Shown here piece by piece: positions 35,084-43,525 of a DNA stretch of 64,000 bases. This stretch comes from Micromonospora ferruginea (GTDB taxonomy: Bacteria; Actinomycetota; Actinomycetes; Mycobacteriales; Micromonosporaceae). The notes below the pieces were generated by a model, which was not told the origin of the DNA, made no database searches, and saw only the letters and a program-made list of their open reading frames with translations. The stretch lies in the NCBI RefSeq assembly GCF_013694245.2, contig NZ_CP059322.2, positions 926,001 through 990,000 of the forward strand. Direction: 5' to 3'. The position numbers and the translations under genes were made by a program. Every line of letters begins with the position of its first letter. Positions within the stretch are counted from its first letter, which is position 1.

Positions 35084-35965
35084 GTGCGGGAGACGGCGAG
35101 GGGTTGGACGGCGGTCTGGTTGGTCGTACTGGCCTTGGTCCAGACGGCTGCGTTCCTGGTGTTGTGGCGGCTCGCCGTGCACACCAGGCTGGGGCAGTGG
35201 CTGGACACGGTCGCCTTGACCGGCAACCAGATCGGGCAGGACCGCGTCGACGGGCCGGTCGACACCATCCTGAACGCCATGTCTGCGGTGTCGCTGCTGG
35301 CCGCGACCGCGGTGATCGGCTTCATCGCGCTGATCCGGGGGCGCAAGGCGCTCGCCGTCACCGCGACGCTGCTGATCGCCGGCGCGAACGTGAGCACCCA
35401 GGCACTGAAATACTTCCTCGCCCGCCCGGACTTCGGCATCGACCCGGAGCGGGCCGCCGCCGGCAACAGCCTGCCCAGCGGCCACACCACGGTCGCCGCC
35501 TCGGTGGCGGTCGCGCTGATCCTGGTGCTGCCCCGCAAGCTGCGGGTGGCCGGCGCGTTTCTCGGCGCCGGCTACGCGGCCGCCGCCGGCGTGGCCACGC
35601 TCTCCGCCGGCTGGCACCGGCCCAGCGACGCGGTCGCCGCCTACCTGCTGGTCGGCGCGTGGGCCGCGGTCGCCGGGCTGGTGCTGCTGGTCTTCCAGCG
35701 GGAACGGGCCGTGGTCGAGCCGGGCGACGCGCACCGGGTCGCCGCCGCCGTGCTCGGCGTCGGCGGCGCGCTGGCCCTGCTCGGGTCCGCGCTGGCCTTG
35801 TCCTGGCTGGTCGACCGCTCCACCGTCGCCGTCGAGGAGCTCGGCCGCCGTCCGCTCCTCGTCGGGTACGCGGGCAGCGCGGCCGGCATCGTCGGCACGA
35901 TCGCCGTGGTGGCCGCGCTGGTCCTCGCCGTGGTGCACCGGCTGGTGCCCCGCTGGAAGGGCTGA
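35084..35965 (+). CDS. PAP2-family membrane phosphatase
   Basis: Dephosphorylates lipid phosphates such as undecaprenyl-PP or phosphatidic acid; 293 residues with about six membrane helices. The three-part phosphatase signature is present: KYFLARPDF near residue 110, NSLPSGHTTVA near 129 and SAGWHRPSDAVAAY near 175, with His in the second and third motifs. After the PAP2 domain the protein has an extra membrane region (LGVGGALALLGSALALSWLV, GTIAVVAALVLAVVHRL). GTG 35084 is the first in-frame start. The next gene starts 10 bases after the stop. Confidence 0.88.
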   Translation: MRETARGWTAVWLVVLALVQTAAFLVLWRLAVHTRLGQWLDTVALTGNQIGQDRVDGPVDTILNAMSAVSLLAATAVIGFIALIRGRKALAVTATLLIAGANVSTQALKYFLARPDFGIDPERAAAGNSLPSGHTTVAASVAVALILVLPRKLRVAGAFLGAGYAAAAGVATLSAGWHRPSDAVAAYLLVGAWAAVAGLVLLVFQRERAVVEPGDAHRVAAAVLGVGGALALLGSALALSWLVDRSTVAVEELGRRPLLVGYAGSAAGIVGTIAVVAALVLAVVHRLVPRWKG

Positions 35966-35975
35966 GGTCAGCGGA

Positions 35976-36653
35976 ATGGAGCCGGTGCACGCCGCGTTCC
36001 GCGACGAGTGCGAACGGCTGGAACGGGTGCTGCGCGGGCTCGACGAGTCGGCCCTGGACCGCCCGACGCCCTGCCCGCCGTGGCGGGTACGCGACCTGCT
36101 GGCGCACGTGAGCACCGGGGCCGGCCGGCTGGTCGGGATGCTCGCCGAGCCCGCGCCGCCCCGGCCCGAGGTGATGGTGACCGCGTCCGACTACTTCGGC
36201 GCGGCCAAGTTCGCGCCGGCGGTCGACCGGGAGCGGATCGAGGGCGCCCGGGCGGCGGCGCGGGAGCGTCCCGGCGTGGCCGAGGCGGCACGGGAGTTCG
36301 GCCGGGCCTGGCGGGCCACGGACGCGGCGGTCGCCGCCGAGGCGCCCGAACGGGTGGTGCGCACCCGCCACGGCGACGCGATGGCGGTGACCGAGTTCCT
36401 GCGTACCCGGGTGGTCGAGGTCGCGGTGCACGGCCTGGACCTGGCCGACGCGCTGGACCGGCCGCCCTGGACGGCGCCGGCCGCGGCGGCCGTGGTGGTC
36501 GGCGTGCTCACCGCCGGGCGGCCGGTGCCGGACGCGCTCGGCGGGGACGCGCGCACCGTGCTGCGCAAGGCCACCGGCCGGCTGCCGCTGACCGACGTGG
36601 AACGCGCGGCGCTGGCCGCGGCCGGCATCCGCCGGCTCGCCTTCGGCGGCTGA
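35976..36653 (+). CDS. Maleylpyruvate isomerase-like mycothiol-dependent protein
   Basis: A 225-residue DinB/MDMPI-fold protein. The N-terminal helical bundle has PTPCPPWRVRDLLAHV near residues 31-46, including a metal-binding His, and EVAVHGLDLADAL near 149 supplies the second His/Asp pair. Family members are Zn-dependent thiol-S-transferases using mycothiol; the true substrate is unknown. ATG 35976 follows the PAP2 gene by 10 bases, so the two are probably co-transcribed. Confidence 0.85.
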   Translation: MEPVHAAFRDECERLERVLRGLDESALDRPTPCPPWRVRDLLAHVSTGAGRLVGMLAEPAPPRPEVMVTASDYFGAAKFAPAVDRERIEGARAAARERPGVAEAAREFGRAWRATDAAVAAEAPERVVRTRHGDAMAVTEFLRTRVVEVAVHGLDLADALDRPPWTAPAAAAVVVGVLTAGRPVPDALGGDARTVLRKATGRLPLTDVERAALAAAGIRRLAFGG

Positions 36654-36686
36654 GGCCGGGCGGTTCGGCGGCGGGCCTGCTCCGCC

Positions 36687-37538
36687 TCATCCGGCGGGCG
36701 GGCCGGGCGCGGCGCGCCGCAGGTGGTCCAGCACGATCGGGTCGATCCGGCCGGGCACGAAGCGTTCCTCCAGGTTCTCCAGGCCGGACCAGGCGGCGAG
36801 CGCGTCGTCCAGGCCGGCCGGCCCGACCGGGTGCCCGGCGGCGGCGAGCAGCTCGGCCACCTCGACGGCGAGCGGGCCGGTGAGGTCGCGCAGGGTCGCC
36901 GGGTCGGGACGGCCGAAGATCATGGTGTGCAGGCCGAGCAGCCGCCGCAGCTCGCCGACCGGGTCGGTGTGGTCGTCCACGCGCAGGTCGACCAGCTCGT
37001 CGCCAGTGCCCGCGTAGCCGCCGTGGCGCTGCACCACCAGCAGCGCCGCGCTCTGCCGACCACGCCGGTCGCCGCCGGCCCGGTCGCCGGCGGCCAGCGC
37101 GGCCAGCAGCCGCTGCGGGAACGGCAGGTCGGTGCCGGTCAGCCAGGCGTCGCGCAGCGCGTCGATCACCTGCGGGCCGTCCAGGATGTTGCCCTGCGCG
37201 GCCCACCCGTCGCCGGCCTGCCCGCCGGCCCAGGGATGGCACCGCGGGCCGGTCCAGGTGGCTCCGGCGCCGGCCGCCCCCACCACCCCGAGCTGCCGGT
37301 CGTCCCGCCCCGGGTCGGCGGCGACCAGGCCGGCCACCGCGTCGGCGGCGGTCACGCCGGTGCGCAGCAGGGCCAGCGCCTGCGCCCGGTAGGCGAGGTT
37401 GGCGTGCGCCTGGGTGGCGACCGCCCCGACCTGCGCCTCGGCGGCCGGCACCAGCGCCCCGGCGGCGAGGAACCGGCTGGCCACGGCCACACCGTGCAGG
37501 CGCCCGTCGGTGGAGCGGGCGACGAGCGAGAAGGTCAC
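36687..37538 (-). CDS. DUF1028 (Ntn-hydrolase-like) protein
   Basis: A 283-residue DUF1028 protein, a family with an Ntn-hydrolase-like fold. The N-terminus TFSLVARSTDGRLHGVAVAS and the block GAVATQAHANLAYRAQALAL near residue 38 are diagnostic. WAAQGNILDGPQVIDAL near 112 and the C-terminal VDDHTDPVGELRRLL (peptidoglycan-binding-like tail) are also typical. Catalysis has not been shown for the family. GTG 37538 starts the first strand directly. Convergent with the MDMPI-like gene and 63 bases downstream of ltrA. Confidence 0.85.
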   Translation of the reverse strand: MTFSLVARSTDGRLHGVAVASRFLAAGALVPAAEAQVGAVATQAHANLAYRAQALALLRTGVTAADAVAGLVAADPGRDDRQLGVVGAAGAGATWTGPRCHPWAGGQAGDGWAAQGNILDGPQVIDALRDAWLTGTDLPFPQRLLAALAAGDRAGGDRRGRQSAALLVVQRHGGYAGTGDELVDLRVDDHTDPVGELRRLLGLHTMIFGRPDPATLRDLTGPLAVEVAELLAAAGHPVGPAGLDDALAAWSGLENLEERFVPGRIDPIVLDHLRRAAPGPPAG

Positions 37539-37601
37539 GGCCGGATCGTAGCCCGGGTGCGGGCGCGGCGTCCCCGCACCGGCCGCAGGTGACCGGGGTG
37601 G

Positions 37602-38813
37602 TCAGAACGGCGTCGCGGGCGCCTCCGGCGGGCGGCCCCAGGCCCGGCGGACGTCGGCCACCGCCACCGCCGCCAGCACCAGGACCGCCCAGACGGCCCC
37701 GACCAGCGGCGCGACGCGGACCAGCAGCGGCATCGGCAGCAGCAGCGCGGCGATCGCCACCAGCCGCGACGGCGAGACCCGGCCGAACACCTCGTACTCG
37801 AAGCGGGCCCGCCCGGCCAGGAACAGCGCCGGCCCACCCAGGACCATGGCCAGCCACGGCAGCTCGTTGTGCCCGCGGGGGTGCTCGATGGCCAGCTCGT
37901 AGCCGATCGCGGTGGCCACCACACCGATGATCATGACGAGGTGGGTGTCGGCGGCGGAGCGGCCGATGGTGGCCGGGTGCTCGGCCCCGGTCACCGCCTC
38001 ACCGAGGATCTGCCCGGCCCGCTGCACGTAGATCCGCCACAGCAGCACGGAGGTGGCCAGCGCGGCGGCGAACGCGCTGATGCTGGGCCAGCCGCCCGGC
38101 GAGCCGGTGAAGGTCAGGCCGGCGACCAGGATCGTCTCGCCGATCGCCACCAGGTAGATCTGCTGGTACCGCTCGGCCAGGTGCTTGCCGTGGATGTCCC
38201 AGCGGGAGATGGTCGAGCGGCCGAGCCCCGGCACCGGCCAGCCGAACCGGTTGCCGAGATACTCCACCAGCAGCGCGACGCTCCAGAGCACCACCCGGGG
38301 GTTGGTCGGCAGCACGGCGCCGGCCAGCCACAGCGCCCCGGCCACGCAGTAGGTGATCAGCATCCGCAGCTTCAACCGGCGGTACTGCAGCCGGCGCAGC
38401 ACCAGCAGCAGGATCGTCGACCGGACCACGTGCGCCACCACGTACGCGACGGCGAACGCCAGCCCGGAGCCGCTGAACGCGCGGGGAATGGCCACCCCCA
38501 TCACCATCGCCGACACCAGCGCGGTGATCACGATGACCTGGAGCCACAGGTGGTACGGGTCGTAGCGGCTGGTGGTCCACGCGGTGCCCTGCCAGAGCAT
38601 CCAGAGCGCGAGCAGCAGCAGCAACGTCTTGCCGCCGCCGGTCACCGCCGACCAGTAGGTCTGCCCGCCCTGCAGCGCGAGGTCCTCGAACGCGCGCGCG
38701 GAGATCCGGGTCAGCGCGAACACGTACACCAGGTCGAAGAAGAGTTCCAGGAACGTGGCCCGGTCGCCGTCGTCGTCGCCCGAGCGCAGCGCGGCGGGCT
38801 CGGCGATCCTCAC
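37602..38813 (-). CDS. Low temperature requirement A (LtrA) family membrane protein
   Basis: A 403-residue polytopic membrane protein of the LtrA family. The opening FLELFFDLVYVFALTRIS near residues 21-38 is diagnostic. About ten hydrophobic helices follow; ISRWDIHGKHLAERYQQIYLV and AIGETILVAG near 205-235 are conserved family blocks. Biochemical role unknown; named from a Listeria cold-growth mutant. GTG 38813 has GGGAGA about eight bases upstream; a longer frame to 38858 adds a basic leader without a ribosome site. Confidence 0.87.
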   Translation of the reverse strand: MRIAEPAALRSGDDDGDRATFLELFFDLVYVFALTRISARAFEDLALQGGQTYWSAVTGGGKTLLLLLALWMLWQGTAWTTSRYDPYHLWLQVIVITALVSAMVMGVAIPRAFSGSGLAFAVAYVVAHVVRSTILLLVLRRLQYRRLKLRMLITYCVAGALWLAGAVLPTNPRVVLWSVALLVEYLGNRFGWPVPGLGRSTISRWDIHGKHLAERYQQIYLVAIGETILVAGLTFTGSPGGWPSISAFAAALATSVLLWRIYVQRAGQILGEAVTGAEHPATIGRSAADTHLVMIIGVVATAIGYELAIEHPRGHNELPWLAMVLGGPALFLAGRARFEYEVFGRVSPSRLVAIAALLLPMPLLVRVAPLVGAVWAVLVLAAVAVADVRRAWGRPPEAPATPF

Positions 38814-38939
38814 CGCCGTCTCCCGCCCTCGGTCGCGTCCACCCGGCAGTCGTAACACTCTTTCCGGTCAGCACGGTGCGGATCGCGCGTATCGCCTCCG
38901 ATCTTGCTCCGGGCGGTGCCGGCGGGCACGATCGACCGG

Positions 38940-39938
38940 ATGACGAACCGATGGGGCATGACCGTTCCGCTGGGCGGCGTGACGCTCGCCGACCACGCCG
39001 CCGTCTACGCGGCACTGGAGGAGGCCGGCTTCACCGACGTCTGGTCGTCGGAGGTGGCCGGCACCGACGCGTTCACCCCGCTCACGCTCGCCGCCGCCTG
39101 GTCGCCCCGGCTGCGGCTGGGCACCGCGATCACCCCGGTCTTCACCCGGGGGCCGGCGCTGCTGGCGATGAGCGCCGCCGCGCTGGCCGAGGCCGCGCCG
39201 GGCCGCTTCGCGCTGGGCGTCGGGGCGTCCTCGCCGGTGGTGGTACGGGACTGGAACGCGGTGCCGTTCGACGAGCCGTTCCGGCGGACCCGCGACGTGC
39301 TGCGCTTCCTGCGGGCGGCGCTGCGCGGCGACACCGTCGACGGGGCCTTCGACACCTTCGAGGTCCGGCGGTTCACCCTGGAACGCCCGCCGACCGAGCC
39401 GCCGCCGGTGCTGCTCGCCGCGCTGCGGCCGGGCATGCTGCGGCTCGCCGCCGCCGAAGCCGACGGGGTGATCCTCAACTGGCTCGCCGCCGACGACGTG
39501 CCGACCGCGCTCGCCGAGGTGGGCGAGCGTCGCCCCGGCTTCGAGGTCGCCGCCCGGATCTTCGTCTGCCCCACCGAGGACGCCGGGTACGCGCGTGCGC
39601 TGGGTCGTCGCCTGATCACCGGCTATCTCACCGTGCCCGCGTACGCGGCGTTCCACCGGTGGCTGGGCCGGCAGGACAGCCTGGGGGAGATGTGGCGGGC
39701 GTGGGCGGCGGGGGACCGGCGCGGCGCCGCCGCCGCGGTGCCCGACGAGGTGGTCGACGCGCTGGTGCTGCACGGCTCGCCCGAGCGGTGCGCGGCCGAC
39801 GCCCGCCGGTACGCGGCGAACGGCGTCGACGTGCCGGTGCTGGCGGTGCTGCCGACCCCGGAGACGACCGCGGGCGGCGCGGCGGCCTGGACGGACCTGC
39901 TGCCCCGGCTCGGCGCCGGCGCCGGAGAGGTGGCCTGA
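38940..39938 (+). CDS. LLM-class F420-dependent oxidoreductase
   Basis: A 332-residue luciferase-like TIM-barrel monooxygenase/oxidoreductase. Present are WGMTVPLGGVTLADHAA, TDVWSSEVAGTDAFTPL near residue 32, LRLGTAITPVFTRGPALLAM near 57 and GRFALGVGASSPVVV near 86, all matching F420-binding LLM proteins rather than bacterial luciferase. The substrate is unknown. ATG 38940. The stop is one base before the SDR gene, so the two redox genes form a pair and may act on one substrate. Confidence 0.9.
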   Translation: MTNRWGMTVPLGGVTLADHAAVYAALEEAGFTDVWSSEVAGTDAFTPLTLAAAWSPRLRLGTAITPVFTRGPALLAMSAAALAEAAPGRFALGVGASSPVVVRDWNAVPFDEPFRRTRDVLRFLRAALRGDTVDGAFDTFEVRRFTLERPPTEPPPVLLAALRPGMLRLAAAEADGVILNWLAADDVPTALAEVGERRPGFEVAARIFVCPTEDAGYARALGRRLITGYLTVPAYAAFHRWLGRQDSLGEMWRAWAAGDRRGAAAAVPDEVVDALVLHGSPERCAADARRYAANGVDVPVLAVLPTPETTAGGAAAWTDLLPRLGAGAGEVA

Positions 39939-39939
39939 G

Positions 39940-40740
39940 ATGAACCTGACCGATCGGGTGGTCGTGATCACCGGTGGGGCCGGCGGCATCGGCGCGGCGT
40001 TGGGCCGCCGGTTCGCCGCCGAGGGCGCCGCCGCCGTGGTGCTGGCCGACCTGGCCGCCGACGCGGCCCGCGGGGCGGCCGAGGCGATCGGCCCGGTCGC
40101 CACCGGCGTCGGGCTGGACGTCACCGACGAGGCGGCGGTCCGCGCGCTGGTCGACGAGACCGAGCGCCGCCACGGCCGGATCGACCTGTTCTGCGCCAAC
40201 GCCGGGGTGGCCACCGGCGGTGGCCTCGACGCGCCCGACGCCGACTGGGACCGGGCGTGGCGGGTCAACGTGCTCGGGCTCCTGCACAGCGTCCGGGCGG
40301 TACTGCCCGGGATGCTGCGCCGAGGGCAGGGGCACCTGCTGCTCACCTGCTCGGCGGCGGGTCTGCTGACCGCGGTCGGCGACGCCCCGTACACCGCCAC
40401 CAAGCACGCGGCGGTCGGCCTCGCCGAGTGGGTGGCGATCACCCACCGCGACGACGGCATCCGGGTCAGCGCGCTCTGCCCGCAGGGCGTGGACACCCCG
40501 ATGCTCGCCGACGGCCTCGCCGAGCGGCACCTGGGCGCCCGGGTGATCGCCGCGTCCGGGGCGATCCTCACCCCGGACCAGGTCGCCGACGCGGTGGTGG
40601 CCGGGCTGGCCGAGGAGCGGTTCCTCATCCTGCCGCACCCGGAGGTGGCCGACTACGCCCGCCGCCGGGCCGAGGACCCGGACGGCTGGCAGGCCGGCCT
40701 GCGCAAGCTCGTTCGCAGGTTGCGCGCCGCCGACCGCTGA
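39940..40740 (+). CDS. SDR-family NAD(P)-dependent oxidoreductase
   Basis: A classical short-chain dehydrogenase/reductase of 266 residues. TGGAGGIGAALGRRFA near residues 10-25 is the dinucleotide loop, NAGVA near 87 the stabilising motif, and TCSAAG with YTATKHA near 138-156 supply the catalytic Ser, Tyr and Lys. Asp after the second strand (VVLADLAAD) suggests NAD(H). ATG 39940 lies one base after the F420-type gene, indicating an operon. Substrate unknown. Confidence 0.92.
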   Translation: MNLTDRVVVITGGAGGIGAALGRRFAAEGAAAVVLADLAADAARGAAEAIGPVATGVGLDVTDEAAVRALVDETERRHGRIDLFCANAGVATGGGLDAPDADWDRAWRVNVLGLLHSVRAVLPGMLRRGQGHLLLTCSAAGLLTAVGDAPYTATKHAAVGLAEWVAITHRDDGIRVSALCPQGVDTPMLADGLAERHLGARVIAASGAILTPDQVADAVVAGLAEERFLILPHPEVADYARRRAEDPDGWQAGLRKLVRRLRAADR

Positions 40741-40830
40741 CCGGTCACCTGACCCTGTCGCTCTCGAACCGCCCCGGGTCGTGAGCCGCGGTTCGTCAAC
40801 CGGCGCCGCGCGGCCGCTCTCCTTCGCGGG

Positions 40831-41040
40831 CCTGTCGAGCTGAGTCGTTGGTGATATCGCCGGCGAGTCCGAGTCCGAGTCCGTCGGGTCCGCAGGTCGG
40901 GGGCTCGTCGGCCCCGTCGGTGGGTGCCGCTCGCCGCCCAGCCGGGCGGGTCGCGAACGGGCAACGCTCCGCTCCGCCGGCGACGGCCCACGCGGTGAGC
41001 CGTCGCCGGGCCGAGTCGTTGCTGATATCAGCTCGACAGG
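40831..41040. repeat. Element bounded by 13-base inverted repeats with internal direct repeat
   Basis: cctgtcgagctga at 40831-40843 and tcagctcgacagg at 41028-41040 are perfect inverted repeats 184 bases apart. Just inside them, gagtcgttggtgatatc (40842-40858) and gagtcgttgctgatatc (41013-41029) are direct repeats with one mismatch. The interval also has a triple gagtcc run near 40867. No convincing coding region lies between 40741 and 41173, so this may be a small non-coding mobile element or a structured regulatory region. Confidence 0.55.
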
Positions 41041-41173
41041 CACGCGCAACGAGGCATTCCCCGAGCCGTGGCAGAGACCAGCCGGCACCGGCACCGGCCC
41101 GACCGGGCCGCTCGCCGCCGGGAGGACGCCGGGAGGACACGGGAGGAGGCGGGAGGACGCGGTCGGCGGAGAG

Positions 41174-43525
41174 TCAGCGCCGCCAGCGCAGCGGACCCGG
41201 GCGCACCCGCCACCAGAGCCGCCGCCACCCGGGCCGGGCGTCGCGCAGAGCGTCGCCGTACGCCGAGGCGAGCGCCGCCGCGCGCTCCGCCTGACCGGGC
41301 GCGGTGCTGGCCGGGGCGAAGGCCACCTGGTTGATCAGTTCGGCCAGCTCGTGCACCTCGCCACCCGCCGGACTCCCGCCGTCCGCCCGGCTCCCGCCAC
41401 CCGCCCGGCTCCCGCCGCCGGCCGGCGCTCCGGCCACCGCGGCGCGGGCCTCGACGAGCGCCACCCGCGCCCGCTCGGCGACCTCCGCCGCCGCCAGGTC
41501 GTCACCCACCGGCCGGCCCGCCAGCCGCAGCGCGTCGGTCAGCTCCCGCCAGGCGCCCGCGACCCGCGCATCGGGGTCACCCCGCTCCAGCCGCGACCGG
41601 GTCAACCGGCGGCGCATCGCGGCCAGCGCCGCCAGCACCGCCCCCACCACGAGCAGCAGACCTCCCACGCCGCCGCCGACCAGCACCGGCGTCCCCGGGC
41701 CGCCCCGCGCCGGGCCCGACGCCGGCGCGGCGGCCGGGGGAGTGGCGGTGGGCTGCTCGGTCGGCGCCGGCACCTCCGACGGCGGCGGCTCCTCCGGCTT
41801 CGGCCGGAAGTCCTCCTCCACCGGGCGGGGATCGGAGTCCGGGCGCGGCATCGGGTCGAACGGCACCCAGCCCACGCCCTCGAACAGCACCTCCGGCCAG
41901 GCGTACGCGTCGGCGGCCCGCACCGGCCCGTCCGCCTTCGGCTGGAACCCGACCACCACCCGGGTGGGCAGCCCGGCGATCCGGCCGAGCACCGCGAACG
42001 CGGCGGCGAACTGCTCCGAGGTGCCCCGCTGCCCACCGCCGTTGCGTGGTCCGAACAGGAAGAACGTCAGGTTCGGGTAGGCGTGCCCGCTGGGCGCGTC
42101 GGCGGTCACCCGGTAGTGCTCGGCGAGGAACGTGGCGATCGCGTCGGCCCGCGCGTACGGGGCGCCGTTGGACTCGGCGAGCTGGGTGGCCAGCCGGCGC
42201 ATCTGCTCCGGCGCGCCGTCGGGCACCCGCAACACCCGCGACACCGCGTCGCCGGCCGGCACGTTCGCGGTGCCGACCAGGTTGGGGTCCGGCGACTCCC
42301 GCACCGAGGACACGTCATAGCGCAGCCCCGGCGTGAGCCCCTCCGGTCGGATCAGCGTCCCGCTCGCCGGGTCGTACGCCACCCGCGCGCCACCCACCTC
42401 GCGCGGCGTGGGCACGGCCGGCAGCAGCCGCCCGGTCAGGTCGGCCACCGTGATCTCCTGGCGCACCGCCTCGGTGGTGGCGCCCGGCGCCGGGTCGACG
42501 GCGGGCAGGATCCGCCCCGCGTTGCGGTACGTGGCGCCGACCCGCCAGGTCACCCCGTCGTAGTCGCTGAGCACCGCCAGCCGGATCCGCGGCGGCCCGC
42601 CCTCGGTGGAGCCGGCGACCGTGCGCACGTCCAGCAGCCGCTGGTCCGGGTTCAACGCCCAGCCGGAGATCCGGATCAGCGGGTTCTCGTCCAGCGACTC
42701 CACCTGCGGCGGCTCCACGTAGCGGCGCGGGTCCACCGGCCGCTCGTCGACCTGGCCGGCGACCACCGGGGCCAGCAGCGCGGCGAGCGCCACCACCACG
42801 GCCAGCCCGGCCGCGCTGGCGGCGGCCAGCCGCAGCCGCACCGCCGCCCGCACCGCCGGGGCGAGCCCGGCCACCGGGTCGGCTGCCGCCGCGTCGGCAA
42901 CCCGGCCGGGCGCGGCCAGGCCGACGGCCGCGACGGCCGCGAACAGCACGGTCGGGCCGACCGCCGGCGCCGCGTTCGGCCCCACCACGTAGAGCACGCC
43001 GGCGTAGAGCAGCGCCGGCGGCAGGTAGCCCAGCAGCACCCGGCCGGCCCGCAGCGCCACCTCGGTGGCGGTCAGCCCGGCCAGCCAGGCCGCCACCACC
43101 GGCACCAGCACGGTGTCCGGCGCCGGCTGCACCGGGATCATCGCGGTGAGCAGTCGGGGGATCGCGTTGCGCGCGGCGTCGCCGGCCACCTCGCCGAGCC
43201 CGCCGGGCAGCGCCGCGTGGCTGGCCGCCAGCCGCAACGACAGCAGCGTCCAGGCGGCCATGGCGGCCACCGACACCGGTGCCACCAGCCACGACGGCAG
43301 CCGCCGGGCGGCCACGCCGACCAGCACCGAGCCGGCCGCCGCACCGACCATCAGCCGGGTCAGCAGCGGGTCCGCGTACACCCGGCCCAGCACCACGCCG
43401 GAGAGCGCGACCAGCACGACCAGCGCCGCCGGCAGCGGCGCCGCGCGCAGCACTCCGGCCAACCGCCCGCGCGCCGGCGGCGCCGGCGGTGGCGCGGCGG
43501 CCGGGCGCGGCGGCGTCACGGTCAC
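41174..43525 (-). CDS. Membrane transglutaminase-like protein (DUF3488/TgpA type), catalytic residues lost
   Basis: A 783-residue membrane protein. An N-terminal bundle of six or seven helices (from PLPAALVVLVALSGVVLG) is followed by an exported region with a transglutaminase-like core near residues 480-560, then a Pro-rich stretch, one helix (PVLVGGGVGGLLLVVGAVL) and a cytoplasmic DUF4129-like tail. In active relatives the core reads G-x-C-EQFA and D-A-H-AWPE. Here it reads GTSEQFAAAFAVL and ADAYAWPEVLF, so Cys is Ser and His is Tyr. The protein is therefore probably a pseudo-enzyme with a structural or binding role. GTG 43525 overlaps the DUF58 stop by four bases. Last gene of the FN3-MoxR-DUF58-transglutaminase block. 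Confidence 0.9.
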   Translation of the reverse strand: MTVTPPRPAAAPPPAPPARGRLAGVLRAAPLPAALVVLVALSGVVLGRVYADPLLTRLMVGAAAGSVLVGVAARRLPSWLVAPVSVAAMAAWTLLSLRLAASHAALPGGLGEVAGDAARNAIPRLLTAMIPVQPAPDTVLVPVVAAWLAGLTATEVALRAGRVLLGYLPPALLYAGVLYVVGPNAAPAVGPTVLFAAVAAVGLAAPGRVADAAAADPVAGLAPAVRAAVRLRLAAASAAGLAVVVALAALLAPVVAGQVDERPVDPRRYVEPPQVESLDENPLIRISGWALNPDQRLLDVRTVAGSTEGGPPRIRLAVLSDYDGVTWRVGATYRNAGRILPAVDPAPGATTEAVRQEITVADLTGRLLPAVPTPREVGGARVAYDPASGTLIRPEGLTPGLRYDVSSVRESPDPNLVGTANVPAGDAVSRVLRVPDGAPEQMRRLATQLAESNGAPYARADAIATFLAEHYRVTADAPSGHAYPNLTFFLFGPRNGGGQRGTSEQFAAAFAVLGRIAGLPTRVVVGFQPKADGPVRAADAYAWPEVLFEGVGWVPFDPMPRPDSDPRPVEEDFRPKPEEPPPSEVPAPTEQPTATPPAAAPASGPARGGPGTPVLVGGGVGGLLLVVGAVLAALAAMRRRLTRSRLERGDPDARVAGAWRELTDALRLAGRPVGDDLAAAEVAERARVALVEARAAVAGAPAGGGSRAGGGSRADGGSPAGGEVHELAELINQVAFAPASTAPGQAERAAALASAYGDALRDARPGWRRLWWRVRPGPLRWRR

